In this document: positions 36,957 through 46,498 of the stretch, piece by piece | How positions within the stretch are numbered: the first letter of the stretch is position 1 | Layout of the letters: each line of letters opens with the position of its first letter | Assembly: GCA_030424715.1 (NCBI GenBank) | Contig: JAUHWH010000008.1 | Location: 1 to 64,000, forward strand | Direction of reading: 5' to 3' | DNA length: 64,000 bases | Origin: Bdellovibrionia bacterium | Lineage (GTDB): Bacteria > Bdellovibrionota > Bdellovibrionia > Bdellovibrionales > JAGQZY01 | Made by a program: the position numbers and the translations under genes | Notes under the pieces: model-generated | What the model saw: the letters and a program-made list of their open reading frames with translations, nothing else | Told to the model about the DNA's origin: nothing | Database searches by the model: none

Positions 36957-37474
36957 TTTTTAACGCCTCTTCAAATCTTTAGAAACACTAGTTTTTTTCA
37001 AAAACAAAAACACCCGAGATAGGCGTCTAGCGCTCGTTTAATCAATATAGACCGGCGAGTATGCACAACGCCGGTGCCTTTTGTCAAAGGCTCTTTTCGT
37101 CTTTTTTATAGAAATATCGGAGACTTCTTGGGGGGCTTCTGGGATGCATAATCCGTCGACAACCGTGAAATTAACTCAACATGGAGTCACCGACAACATC
37201 ATTCTGACGGCAAGAATTTGATTCGATCCGCCCTCCAGATGGATTGCAGCCTGGGCAAACAATGCCTTACACCAGACGCTTGAGCTAAGTGGTTCTAGTC
37301 ACTTAGAGGGGCCCGACCTGGTAACCTCTCGGCATAGGGACTCTTTTCACCTGAAAACTTCAGCGAGGAGCACTCGCACCATCGGAACAGCCCAGTCGAC
37401 CCATTTGGCCTAATCGACACGAATACCGGTGTCTCGGGCGAAGGGACTCATCGAGCTACCCCAACCACGCCGCC
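36957..37474. other. 518-base gap between fusA and rpsJ; promoter plus hairpin-rich segment
   Basis: The part next to rpsJ holds the promoter listed separately. The part next to fusA (about 37141-37474) has no convincing coding frame on either strand, yet contains a series of perfect stems: 37285-37306 (CTAAGTG/CACTTAG), 37351-37363 (CTGAA/TTCAG), 37363-37377 (GCGAG/CTCGC) and 37416-37433 (GACAC/GTGTC), and CCGTC/GACGG at 37153-37210 enclosing ACTC/GAGT. I cannot match it to tmRNA, RNase P, SRP or 6S RNA. Confidence 0.55.
37051..37087 (-). promoter_or_regulatory. S10 operon promoter with inverted repeat around the -10
   Basis: On the minus strand TTGACA (37082-37087) and CATACT (37058-37063) are 18 bases apart, with an extended -10 (TGTG) just upstream: a strong sigma-70 type promoter for rpsJ. 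A perfect 7-base inverted repeat, ACCGGCG / CGCCGGT at 37051-37075, flanks the -10. Confidence 0.75.
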
Positions 37475-39574
37475 TTAACGGCCCATTTTCTCCAAGAGCT
37501 CTTTTTGGGTTCTTGCGGGCATGAGAGCGTACTCACCAAACCTCATCACAAAGGTACCCCGCCCCTGAGTTAAGGACCTCAGGTCCGTGGCGTAGCCAAA
37601 CAGCTCAGCCAAGGGAGCCTCAGCCTCTACGGCCTGCAAATGACCTTTTGCTGTGGTTGCGATCACCTTGCCTCGGCGAGAGTTAAGGTCTCCAATGACA
37701 GCTCCGAGAAACTCTTCGGGACAGACCACCTCGAGAAAAAACATGGGCTCTAACAATTCACAGGCCGCACTTCGTAATGCGTCTCTCAAAGCCATGGATC
37801 CTGCAATCTGAAACGCCGGCTCAACCGCCGACTCCTCTTCAAAAATTATTTTATCTATGGTGGCTTGCACACCCAGAACCTGGTAGCCGGCAACGACGCC
37901 ATTCTCGAGAGCCTCAGAAACACCTTTGATCGCGGCCTGCTTGAACTCGGAGGTCAACTTTTTGTTATCGTCCACCTGGATAGAAACTTTGTTGCCTTTT
38001 TTCTCGGCCATGGGTTCAAGACTCACTCCGACTGTTGCCGCCTGTAGCTTGCCAGCCACCTCGCGCTCAAAGGTTTTGGTGACTGAGACAGCCTTACCAA
38101 TGGTTTCTCGGTACGACACCTGGGGTGTACCAACATTCGCTTCAACCTTGAACTCTCGCTTCAAACGATCAACGAGTATTTCTAAATGCAACTCACCCAT
38201 TCCACTGAGCAAAAGCTGCCCCGTCTCTTTGTCCGTTCGCAAAGCACTGGAGGGGTCCTCTTGAATGAGTCGTTCTAGACTTTCCATCATCTTCTTCTGT
38301 TGCGCTGACGATTTTGCTTCGACAACAACAGCAATCACGGGGTCGGGGAAATCAATGGCTTCGAGAGTCACTGGTTGCGATGAATCTGACAGGGTGTCGC
38401 CAGTCCCCGTGAACTTAAGGCCAACGATTGCACCGATGTCACCCGCTTTTAACTCTTGAATCTCTTCGCGCGAGTTCGCGTGCATCCGCACCAACCGAGT
38501 GATGCGCTCTTTCTTTTCTTGTCGAGTGTTGAGGAGCTGAGTGCCCGCCTTGATGACTCCCGAGTACACTCGCACATAGGTCAATGACCCTGCAAAAGGA
38601 TCACTGGCGACCTTAAAAGCAAGAGCCACAGGCTTTGACTTGAAATCAGTTTTACAGATCACTTCTTTATCAGGCTTCTTTGCATCAACGCCGTACATGT
38701 CAGGGCGGTCCAAGGGGCTCGGTAAATAGTGAATGATGGCACTCAACAACGGCCGCACGCCCTTGTTTTTAAAAGCCGAACCACAGAACACAGGCGTGAT
38801 CTTTAGCCCCAGAGTTGCTTCTCTTAGAACTTTGACGATCATCTCGGACGACACGGTCTCGCCACTCAAGTAGAGTTCAGCTAGCTCGTCATCGTGATCA
38901 GCTAAACCCTCGATCAAGCGCTCTCGCCCCGCTTCGTAGACTTCTCTTAAGTCACTGGGAATATCGCGCTCTTCAAAGGCAGAGTCTTTGTCATCGCCAT
39001 CCCAGAAAAGAGCCTTACCCTTTACCAGATCGATGACACCGGCGAACTCATCTTCACTACCGATAGGGAGCTGTGCACATATGGGAGTCGCAGCTAACTT
39101 TTCGCGAATCGACTGCACGCTCATTTCAAAGTCGGCACCTACGCGATCCATCTTGTTTATAAAACAGATTCGTGGAACTCCGTAGCGGTCCGCCTGTCGC
39201 CAGACTGTTTCCGACTGGGGCTCGACGCCACTGACAGCGTCAAAAACGGCGACAGCTCCGTCTAAGACCCGCAAAGACCGCTCAACCTCAATGGTAAAGT
39301 CCACATGGCCTGGAGTATCGATGATGTTGATGCGGTGATCATTCCAGAAAGTGGTGGTGGCCGCAGAAGTGATAGTGATACCCCTCTCCTGCTCTTGCTC
39401 CATCCAATCCATGGTCGCGTCGCCGTCATGAACTTCGCCAATTTTATAATTCTTCCCGGAGTAATACAGGATGCGTTCTGTGGTGGTGGTCTTTCCCGCA
39501 TCGATATGGGCCATAATGCCGATATTACGTGTAAAAGCCAGCTCTTCAACTTTTTGTGGATTCTCAATAGACAT
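37475..39574 (-). CDS. fusA: Elongation factor G-like GTPase (EF-G2/recycling type?)
   Basis: At 699 residues, with a full GTPase domain: [15 protein letters not shown] (P-loop), [34 protein letters not shown]. Domains II, III and V are normal ([37 protein letters not shown]). Domain IV is odd: the near-invariant GGRGQYA segment is replaced by [10 protein letters not shown], the GGVIP motif is missing, and the tip loop with the translocation histidine (E. coli His583) reads FEEESAVEP. These losses are known in mtEFG2/spdEFG2, which recycle ribosomes instead of translocating. It is separated from rpsG by two secreted orphans, unlike standard str operons. Confidence 0.85.
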   Translation of the reverse strand: MSIENPQKVEELAFTRNIGIMAHIDAGKTTTTERILYYSGKNYKIGEVHDGDATMDWMEQEQERGITITSAATTTFWNDHRINIIDTPGHVDFTIEVERSLRVLDGAVAVFDAVSGVEPQSETVWRQADRYGVPRICFINKMDRVGADFEMSVQSIREKLAATPICAQLPIGSEDEFAGVIDLVKGKALFWDGDDKDSAFEERDIPSDLREVYEAGRERLIEGLADHDDELAELYLSGETVSSEMIVKVLREATLGLKITPVFCGSAFKNKGVRPLLSAIIHYLPSPLDRPDMYGVDAKKPDKEVICKTDFKSKPVALAFKVASDPFAGSLTYVRVYSGVIKAGTQLLNTRQEKKERITRLVRMHANSREEIQELKAGDIGAIVGLKFTGTGDTLSDSSQPVTLEAIDFPDPVIAVVVEAKSSAQQKKMMESLERLIQEDPSSALRTDKETGQLLLSGMGELHLEILVDRLKREFKVEANVGTPQVSYRETIGKAVSVTKTFEREVAGKLQAATVGVSLEPMAEKKGNKVSIQVDDNKKLTSEFKQAAIKGVSEALENGVVAGYQVLGVQATIDKIIFEEESAVEPAFQIAGSMALRDALRSAACELLEPMFFLEVVCPEEFLGAVIGDLNSRRGKVIATTAKGHLQAVEAEAPLAELFGYATDLRSLTQGRGTFVMRFGEYALMPARTQKELLEKMGR

Positions 39575-39843
39575 GTCCTGTTTTTATTACAAGTCGGCAG
39601 CCATGGCGAGGAAAAATCTAGAAGATTTACAGGCTCCACCTGCTGAACACGATTCCTTTTCAAACGAATGCGGGCTTGCCGCCCCCAAGAACCCCCTCGC
39701 ATCACCATCACCTCACATAGGCCAGCCCGGGGGCCCGCAAACAGCCCACTCTTTCTTTATTACAAATTCTCCAGAGCCCCGCAAAAAACCTGTCTCTCCG
39801 CTGACGTTCTCGGTAAAACTCAAAAGCTCAAAGAGGGGGACTG

Positions 39844-40317
39844 GTGACTCGATTCTTGTTATTTTTTTTGATTCATACCGTGGCAACTATCGGGGCCGCT
39901 GAAACATCGAGTGCTCAGAAGATCTTCAGTTGTCGCTCGGTACACTCAGCCTTTGACCCCACCTATGAGCAAGGGGCCGAAATATTTATGGACCTGTACT
40001 ATGACGCCAACACACAGCAAGCCTCAATGATGGTGAAACCAGCGGAACACCCAGACTTCATACTCCTGAAGCCCCAAACCTCGACGCGCGCTCTTGTCGA
40101 CCTCGCGGGGAGCAGCGCCTTTATGGCCTGGCAAGAGGCTGGATGGAAAGCCACAGTCAGCCTCGTTTACCTGGGAGGCCCCTGGGGACTCGTCGCGAGG
40201 ATCCCAAAAGAAGTCGCGACACCGGCCGAACTTCCTGGAGAAATTGAATTGATGTGTACCGAAACGCCGGCTCTTGAAGAGATCTTTAATTTCTCTCCAA
40301 CCTTAAAAAAACCATAA
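39844..40317 (+). CDS. Small secreted protein, function unknown
   Basis: I do not recognise this 157-residue protein. GTG 39844 is supported by GAGGGGG a few bases upstream. The N-terminus TRFLLFFLIHTVATIGAAET is a signal peptide. The mature part begins AQKIFSCRSVHSAF and has two cysteines, one near the start and one near the end (LMCTE), which could form a disulphide. No membrane segment follows. It stands alone, convergent with the gene at 40362, whose product starts similarly after its signal peptide. Confidence 0.6.
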   Translation: MTRFLLFFLIHTVATIGAAETSSAQKIFSCRSVHSAFDPTYEQGAEIFMDLYYDANTQQASMMVKPAEHPDFILLKPQTSTRALVDLAGSSAFMAWQEAGWKATVSLVYLGGPWGLVARIPKEVATPAELPGEIELMCTETPALEEIFNFSPTLKKP

Positions 40318-40361
40318 AAAAAGGCGCCTCGCCAAGACAACATCCTCTGTGGCCAAGACCC

Positions 40362-40931
40362 CTACTGGTAAATACAAAGAAAGGGATCGGATTCTTCCAG
40401 AGGGGCCGAGTTTAACAAGAAGTAACCGGAAAACAGAGCGCCCTGGGCGACTGCCATCTTGGATAGTGAAAGGCGCACCTCCATGGATACAGGCCCTGCT
40501 AGAACCTGCTCACCTCGCTCCAGTATAAAATCAAACATTCCTAAGTCATCAATCATGTACTGACTGCTCCATCTCATGTGTAGATCATGAAGGTCAAAAA
40601 AGTACTCATTGATCACGACACTATCGTTCTGCAATCCGGCAAAGGGACGAGGCTCCTCACCCTCGGGAGCTTGATTGATATAATAAATTTTTTGCTGGGA
40701 CGGTTCGCTCGAGGCAGCCAACTGAACTTCCATAATAGGAATTAAAGCCAAGCCAGGGGCTATCACTTGGCCGCATGGCCCAAGGTCTCCCACAGTCAAA
40801 GAGTCTCCACAATGAGCTGTTTTAGAGGCTTCGGATAGATCAGTGCTAAACCCACAGGTTAGAATATTTTGGGCACCGTACCCCAAAGAATATACAAAAA
40901 AGATGACTGAGAAAAGACAAGCGTGTTTCAT
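40362..40931 (-). CDS. Small secreted protein, function unknown
   Basis: I do not recognise this 189-residue protein. A signal peptide (MKHACLFSVIFFVYSLGYG) is followed by AQNILTCGFSTDL. The start of the mature part, AQ-x-I-x-x-C, is like that of the convergent gene at 39844 (AQKIFSC). The protein has five cysteines, four of them within the first 60 residues and one at the end (FLCIYQ). ATG 40931 has AGGTC-like GGAGGTCTTTT upstream. It lies between rpsG and fusA on the same strand, but the rpsG terminator separates it from rpsG. Confidence 0.6.
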   Translation of the reverse strand: MKHACLFSVIFFVYSLGYGAQNILTCGFSTDLSEASKTAHCGDSLTVGDLGPCGQVIAPGLALIPIMEVQLAASSEPSQQKIYYINQAPEGEEPRPFAGLQNDSVVINEYFFDLHDLHMRWSSQYMIDDLGMFDFILERGEQVLAGPVSMEVRLSLSKMAVAQGALFSGYFLLNSAPLEESDPFLCIYQ

Positions 40932-41249
40932 AAAAGACCTCCAATGACTGAGTTATAGCCACAAGCCGACCAGTTCGCCAACCCCAATCAGAGAACCGAG
41001 CTTTTCGTAGCAACAATTGAGACTGGAAGCCCATAGCCTGCCCCGCCCCCTTTGGGCGCGAAAAAGACTCTATTTTTCTCGGGCACCCAAGGAGCAGAAT
41101 CGGGTTCTTTGGTCACTTCAAACCAACCACCATAGACCGGCATCCGCCCTATCCCTCGAAGCTCAACCAGAAGCGACTGCAGCAGTGGCTAAAAGCAAAA
41201 CGCCGTTCTTTTAAAACGGCGTCATCGAAAGTAGAATTTAAAAAAGAAA
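40932..41249. other. Gap between the secreted protein gene and rpsG
   Basis: These 318 bases hold the rpsG terminator (41190-41222) and presumably the promoter of the 40362 gene. A G+C-rich segment (41036-41090) has no open frame worth calling. I see no other feature. Confidence 0.5.
41190..41222 (-). terminator. Rho-independent terminator after rpsG
   Basis: On the minus strand ACGCCGTT and AACGGCGT form a perfect 8-base stem with a 7-base loop, followed by a T-rich run (TTTGCTTTT). It lies about 28 bases after the rpsG stop and ends the rpsL-rpsG unit. Confidence 0.85.
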
Positions 41250-41723
41250 CTACCAGTTGTAGTGCGAGAAAGCTCGGTTGGCTTCTGCCATTCTATGGAC
41301 GTCCTCTTTCTTTTTAATCGCGTTACCACGGTTATTGTAGGCATCCATAAGTTCGTTAGCGATACGAGTGGCCATGTCTTTCTCACCACGATTACGTGAA
41401 TTCGAAGTCAACCAACGCAGGGCCAATGTCACACGACGTGAGGGGCGAACATCAACTGGCACTTGATAGGTTGCACCACCCACTCGGCGAGAACGAACTT
41501 CCAATTGAGGCTTGATATTCTCAACCGCTTTTTTGAAAACAGCCAAAGGCTCTTCTTCTTGAATTTTTTCTTTGATTTGATTGAGAGAGTTATAAACGAG
41601 AGCTTGGGCTACACTCTTTTTGCCGCCCAACATGATTTTGTTTACAAACTTTGCCAGAAGAACATCGTTATAAATGGGGTCTGGAGCCACTTCTCTTTTG
41701 TAATTACCTTTTCTACGAGACAT
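41250..41723 (-). CDS. rpsG: 30S ribosomal protein S7
   Basis: At 157 residues. [20 protein letters not shown] opens it; [38 protein letters not shown] and [13 protein letters not shown] are landmarks (core GGATYQVP). It nucleates 30S head assembly and in E. coli represses its own operon. It lies 10 bases after rpsL. Confidence 0.97.
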   Translation of the reverse strand: MSRRKGNYKREVAPDPIYNDVLLAKFVNKIMLGGKKSVAQALVYNSLNQIKEKIQEEEPLAVFKKAVENIKPQLEVRSRRVGGATYQVPVDVRPSRRVTLALRWLTSNSRNRGEKDMATRIANELMDAYNNRGNAIKKKEDVHRMAEANRAFSHYNW

Positions 41724-41733
41724 CTATTTCCCT

Positions 41734-42108
41734 CTAGCCCTTAGCTTTTTTGGCACCGTACTTAGAACGGCTACGAATACGATTGGAGACACCCTGAGTA
41801 TCAAGAACACCACGAACGATGTGATATCGACAGCCCGGAAGATCTTTCACTCGACCACCACGAATCAAAACAACACTGTGCTCTTGCAAGTTATGTCCGA
41901 TCCCAGGAATATAGGAGATCACTTCATATCCATTAGACAAACGGACCTTAGCCACCTTTCGAAGAGCCGAGTTCGGCTTCTTTGGAGTGGTTGTGTACAC
42001 ACGAGTACAAACACCACGCTTCTGTGGGCACTTCGTGAGGGCCGGAGAACTACTTCTCTGCTTCTTTATTTTTCGTTCGCTGCGAATCAACTGGTTAATA
42101 GTCGGCAT
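41734..42108 (-). CDS. rpsL: 30S ribosomal protein S12
   Basis: At 124 residues. [32 protein letters not shown] (core [11 protein letters not shown]), [17 protein letters not shown] and RSKYG are clear. The lysine of PKKPNSA (Lys42/43 region), site of classic streptomycin resistance changes, is present. It sits in the decoding centre. It is transcribed from its own promoter at 42140-42166, not from rpoBC read-through alone. Confidence 0.97.
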   Translation of the reverse strand: MPTINQLIRSERKIKKQRSSSPALTKCPQKRGVCTRVYTTTPKKPNSALRKVAKVRLSNGYEVISYIPGIGHNLQEHSVVLIRGGRVKDLPGCRYHIVRGVLDTQGVSNRIRSRSKYGAKKAKG

Positions 42109-42139
42109 TTTTCTCCTACAATCGATTTAAGGCGGCAAA

Positions 42140-42167
42140 AGTATAAAATTACCGCTTCAAGGTCAAG
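42140..42167 (-). promoter_or_regulatory. rpsL-rpsG promoter
   Basis: On the minus strand TTGACC (42161-42166) and TATACT (42140-42145) are 15 bases apart, or 16 if the -35 is read as CTTGAC. Both match the sigma-70 consensus well. The -10 is about 32 bases upstream of the rpsL ATG. Confidence 0.7.
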
Positions 42168-42221
42168 TTTTTTGTGTTTTTCTGAATCTCGACAAATTGC
42201 CTCGCCGGCTCAGCGAAAGAA

Positions 42222-42250
42222 GGGTCTCAGTTGACGAGCAAGAAAGACCC
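42222..42250 (-). terminator. Possible weak terminator after rpoC
   Basis: GGGTCT and AGACCC form a 6-base stem read on the minus strand, about 35 bases after the rpoC stop. It is followed by a T/C-rich run (TTCTTTC). Too weak to call a full terminator; it may only pause transcription ahead of the rpsL promoter. Confidence 0.4.
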
Positions 42251-42283
42251 AATTCTTTCGAATAATTAACTATTTAGTCACCC

Positions 42284-45200
42284 CTACATAGTGTTGGGCT
42301 GAGTGCTACTCGCAGCTCCGATACCAGGTAGTGCGGACGATGTATCTTCTTCAATATCATCAACCACGACGCCCCACTTTTTATAAGTGGACAATCCTGT
42401 TCCAGCCGGAATCAAACGACCCATAATAATGTTTTCTTTCAAACCAATGAGGTGATCCGTCTTAGAGTGAACCGCGGCGTTAGTAAGAACCTTGGTCGTC
42501 TCTTGGAAAGAGGCCGCTGAGATCCAACTGTCGGTACTGAGTGACACCTTCGTAATTCCAAGCAGAAGAGGCTCGAAGGTGGCCAACTGCCCGCCCTCTT
42601 TTGCCGCAAGCTCGTTCTCTTCTTCAAAAACGTACTTCTCAACTTGCTCGCCAACCAAGAGACGCGTGTCTCCAGCATCCGAAATTGTCACTTTTCTCAA
42701 CATCTGTCGCACGATGGTTTCGATATGTTTGTCGTTAATCGCCACACCCTGCAGACGGTAAACTTCTTGAATTTCTTCAACCAAGTAATGGGCCAGCTCT
42801 TTCTCGCCCAAAACTTTAAGAACATCATGAGGATTCGTGGGACCATCCATAAGGGCCTCACCAGCCTTCACATACTCACCCTCACGAACAGCTACGTGCT
42901 TTCCTTTAGGAATCAAGTACTCCATTTGCTCGCCAACATCGGGGGTCACGATCACTCGCTGCTTGCCCTTAACGTCTTTACCAAAAGTGATGTATCCATC
43001 AATTTCAGAAACAATGGCGGCCTCTTTCGGAGTTCTTGCCTCAAAAAGTTCAGCCACACGAGGAAGACCCCCGGTGATATCTTTGGTTTTGGAAGTCTCT
43101 CTGTGAATTTTCGCAACAATATCCCCTGAGTGGATATTGGCTCCATCATTTGCCATAAGTTGAGCGCCCACTGGAACAACATATCGAGCGGGAATATCTC
43201 GACCTGGGAGTTTTAATGGCTCGCCATCAGGGCCCATAATGTAGACCGTCGGCTTGTTACCATCGGCACTCTTACCTTCAGTAATCACTTTCGTGGCAAA
43301 GCCCGTCACAGGATCGACCTGCTCAACAACCGTCGTTCCTTCGATAATACCATCAAACTTAACCGTTCCTGTCACATCAGCAACAATTGGGTTTGAGTAC
43401 GGATCCCACTCTGCGAGCTTCGTTCCTCTCTCAACTTTGTCACCATCTTTAACATTCAGAATGGTACCGTAGACCAATTTAAAGGCCTCTTTTTCACGCC
43501 CACCATCATCAGTCACAAGCACTTGGCCTGTTCGGTTAAGAACCACGAGCTTACCTTCTTTGTTCTCAACAAACTGAACGCCATCGAGCTTCACAACGCC
43601 ATCGTAACGGCAAGTGTGTACCGATTGCTCAACCGCTCGCGAGGCCGTTCCACCCAAGTGAAAGGTTCTCATCGTTAGCTGGGTTCCCGGCTCACCAATG
43701 GACTGGGCAGCAATAATTCCCACGGCCTCACCAAGGTTGACCATGTTACCGCGCGAGAGATCTCGACCGTAACATTTTTTACAAACACCACGACGGGTTC
43801 TGCATGTTAGAACAGATCGCAACATGATTTTTTCGATAGGCGACTCATCGATACGATCGATGTGGTCCTCAGTGATTTGCTCATTGGCTGCAACGATTAC
43901 AGAATCATCAGTTGGGTCAACGATATCATCGAGTGCAATACGGCCAAGAACCCGATCGCCCATGGGATGAATCACTTCACCGCCTTCGACGATGGGACGA
44001 ATCTCGAGACCATCGGTCGATCCACAATCGTCTTCTCTAACGACCACATCTTGGGCCACATCAACGAGACGACGAGTTAAATAACCTGAGTTGGCCGTTT
44101 TCAATGCGGTATCTGCAAGCCCCTTACGAGCTCCGTGAGTGGAGATAAAATACTGCAACACGGACAACCCTTCACGGAAGTTGGCCGTGATCGGAGTCTC
44201 GATGATCTCACCGTTTGGTTTCGCCATCAGACCACGCATTCCAGCCAACTGACGAAGCTGAGCGGCAGAACCCCTCGCTCCAGAATCGGCCATGATGAAA
44301 ATTGAGTTGAAAGAGTCGTCTTCGACCTGCTCTCCATTGACATCAAAGGTTTGCTTTTCAATACGACCCTGCATCTGCTTGGCGACCTTGTCACCCGTTT
44401 GGGCCCAGATATCCACAACCTTGTTGTAGCGCTCACCATCAGTGATCAAACCTTCATCGTACTGACTTTGAATCTCCTTAACCAAGTTGTCGGCGTCAGC
44501 AAGAAGCTGGCCTTTTGAATCGGGAATAATCATATCATCAAGACAGATTGAGATACCGGCGCGAGTGGAGTAATGAAACCCAGTCGTCATCAGGCGATCA
44601 GCCATGATAGCGGTTGCCTTGGCTCCCGCTAAGCGAAAGCACTTATCAATCAGCTTTGCGATTTGTTTTTTAGTCATAGTTTGGTTCAACTCGTCAAAGG
44701 GAACCTCTTTAGGAATGACATCACTAAGCAAAGCGCGCCCCACTGAGGTCTCGCGAACCTGACCACGCAAACGCACCTTACAAGCCGCTTGCAAATCAAC
44801 GGTTCCAGACTCATAGGCAAAAATGATTTCTGACGTTCCGGAGAAAGTTCTTCCGGTGCCTTTGGCACCCGGACGAATCCGAGTCATCCAATACAACCCT
44901 AGGATAATATCTTGGGTGGGATTGATGATTGGCTTACCAGAAGCCGGAGATAGAATGTTGTTGGTGGACATCATTAAGACGCGAGCCTCGACCTGAGCTT
45001 CTACCGAAAGAGGTACATGGACAGCCATCTGATCCCCATCGAAATCGGCATTAAAAGCCGTACACACGAGAGGGTGTAGTTGAATGGCTTTTCCTTCGTG
45101 CAGGACAGGTTCAAATGCCTGGATCCCGAGTCTGTGAAGAGTCGGCGCTCGGTTCAGCATCACGGGATGTTCACGAACCACGTCGGCAAGAATATCCCAA

Positions 45201-46423
45201 ACTTCAACGGTCTCTTGCTCAACCATTCGCTTGGCCTGCTTGATCGTTGAAGTGAAGCCTTGCTCTTCAAGTTTATTGTAAATGAACGGCTTGAATAGCT
45301 CCAAAGCCATTTTTTTGGGAAGACCACACTGGTGGAGTTTCAGCGTCGGACCAACGACAATCACAGAGCGTCCGGAATAATCCACACGTTTCCCCAAAAG
45401 GTTTTGACGGAAACGCCCTTGCTTCCCTTTCAGCATGTCACTCAATGAACGAAGAGGTCTTTTATTAGGACCCGTAAAGGTCTTACCACGCCGTCCGTTG
45501 TCGAGAAGAGCATCCACAGATTCTTGCAACATGCGCTTTTCGTTTCGAATAATGATATCTGGAGCATTGAGCTCTTGGAGCCTTTTCAGTCGGTTGTTTC
45601 TGTTAATCACTCGACGATAGAGGTCGTTCAGGTCGGAAGTGGCGAATCGCCCTCCATCCAAAGGCACCAAGGGACGAAGATCTGGCGGAATCACGGGCAA
45701 GCAGTCTAGCATCACCCATTCAGGCTTGTTGATGGAACCCTGGAAGGCCTCAACAATCTTAAGCCTTTTGGTCAGTTTTTTTGTTCCTGCCTCCGACTTG
45801 GTTTCTTTCAAAGTCATACGAAGTTTACGAGACAAATATTCTGGATCTACTTTTCGCAGAATCTCACGAACTGCTTCACCGCCCATTCCGGCTTTGAAGT
45901 TAGGACCAAATTCGTTAAGAGCGTTTTGATAGGCTTCTTCCGTTAAAACGGCGCCTTCCGTCAGGTCGGTTTCCATAGGGTCGACGACGATATAGGCTTC
46001 GCAATACAGAACCTTTTCAACTTCCTTCAGAGTCAGATCAATCAAGTTACCAATTCGAGATGGGAGAGAGCGCAAGAACCAGATGTGGGCCACAGGTGAG
46101 GCCAATTCGATATGACCCATTCTTTCACGACGAACTTTGCTTTGCGTGACTTCAACACCACACTTTTCGCAGACAACGCCCCGGTACTTCATTCGCTTGT
46201 ATTTGCCGCAAAGACATTCGTAATCTTTGACCGGTCCAAAAATCTTGGCACAAAAGAGACCGTCTCTCTCGGGCTTGAAGGTTCTGTAGTTAATAGTTTC
46301 AGGTTTCTTCACCTCACCATGGGACCACGAACGAATCATTTCTGGCGACGCAATGGAAATACGAACGGCATCAAACGACAATGGATCTTTCGGTTTGTCA
46401 AAAAAGTTTAATAAGTCTTTCAA
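42284..46423 (-). CDS. rpoC: RNA polymerase beta-prime subunit
   Basis: At 1379 residues, close to E. coli length. [23 protein letters not shown] is the N-terminal zinc finger (four Cys), [16 protein letters not shown] holds the catalytic aspartates (about residue 460), and [13 protein letters not shown] (about 890) is the second zinc site. The bridge helix/trigger loop region [38 protein letters not shown] (core [12 protein letters not shown]-like [14 protein letters not shown]) is intact. It follows rpoB by 75 bases. It is the catalytic subunit of transcription. Confidence 0.98.
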   Translation of the reverse strand: MKDLLNFFDKPKDPLSFDAVRISIASPEMIRSWSHGEVKKPETINYRTFKPERDGLFCAKIFGPVKDYECLCGKYKRMKYRGVVCEKCGVEVTQSKVRRERMGHIELASPVAHIWFLRSLPSRIGNLIDLTLKEVEKVLYCEAYIVVDPMETDLTEGAVLTEEAYQNALNEFGPNFKAGMGGEAVREILRKVDPEYLSRKLRMTLKETKSEAGTKKLTKRLKIVEAFQGSINKPEWVMLDCLPVIPPDLRPLVPLDGGRFATSDLNDLYRRVINRNNRLKRLQELNAPDIIIRNEKRMLQESVDALLDNGRRGKTFTGPNKRPLRSLSDMLKGKQGRFRQNLLGKRVDYSGRSVIVVGPTLKLHQCGLPKKMALELFKPFIYNKLEEQGFTSTIKQAKRMVEQETVEVWDILADVVREHPVMLNRAPTLHRLGIQAFEPVLHEGKAIQLHPLVCTAFNADFDGDQMAVHVPLSVEAQVEARVLMMSTNNILSPASGKPIINPTQDIILGLYWMTRIRPGAKGTGRTFSGTSEIIFAYESGTVDLQAACKVRLRGQVRETSVGRALLSDVIPKEVPFDELNQTMTKKQIAKLIDKCFRLAGAKATAIMADRLMTTGFHYSTRAGISICLDDMIIPDSKGQLLADADNLVKEIQSQYDEGLITDGERYNKVVDIWAQTGDKVAKQMQGRIEKQTFDVNGEQVEDDSFNSIFIMADSGARGSAAQLRQLAGMRGLMAKPNGEIIETPITANFREGLSVLQYFISTHGARKGLADTALKTANSGYLTRRLVDVAQDVVVREDDCGSTDGLEIRPIVEGGEVIHPMGDRVLGRIALDDIVDPTDDSVIVAANEQITEDHIDRIDESPIEKIMLRSVLTCRTRRGVCKKCYGRDLSRGNMVNLGEAVGIIAAQSIGEPGTQLTMRTFHLGGTASRAVEQSVHTCRYDGVVKLDGVQFVENKEGKLVVLNRTGQVLVTDDGGREKEAFKLVYGTILNVKDGDKVERGTKLAEWDPYSNPIVADVTGTVKFDGIIEGTTVVEQVDPVTGFATKVITEGKSADGNKPTVYIMGPDGEPLKLPGRDIPARYVVPVGAQLMANDGANIHSGDIVAKIHRETSKTKDITGGLPRVAELFEARTPKEAAIVSEIDGYITFGKDVKGKQRVIVTPDVGEQMEYLIPKGKHVAVREGEYVKAGEALMDGPTNPHDVLKVLGEKELAHYLVEEIQEVYRLQGVAINDKHIETIVRQMLRKVTISDAGDTRLLVGEQVEKYVFEEENELAAKEGGQLATFEPLLLGITKVSLSTDSWISAASFQETTKVLTNAAVHSKTDHLIGLKENIIMGRLIPAGTGLSTYKKWGVVVDDIEEDTSSALPGIGAASSTQPNTM

Positions 46424-46498
46424 ATCTCAACTCCTGTTGAAGTGCATTCAGCTTCTCGGGAACCCCATACTCGGTTCCCACAACAAATAATCTCTTTT

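Noticed and set aside
37215-37340. SRP-like (GTTACCAGGTCGGGCC) and tmRNA-like (GGGCAAAC) words in the fusA-rpsJ gap
   Set aside because: The full SRP loop and tmRNA ends and tag frame are missing on both strands.
37440-37474. Hammerhead-like CGATGAGTCC near a CGAG stem on the minus strand
   Set aside because: The conserved core needs CUGAUGA and GAAA, neither of which is present.
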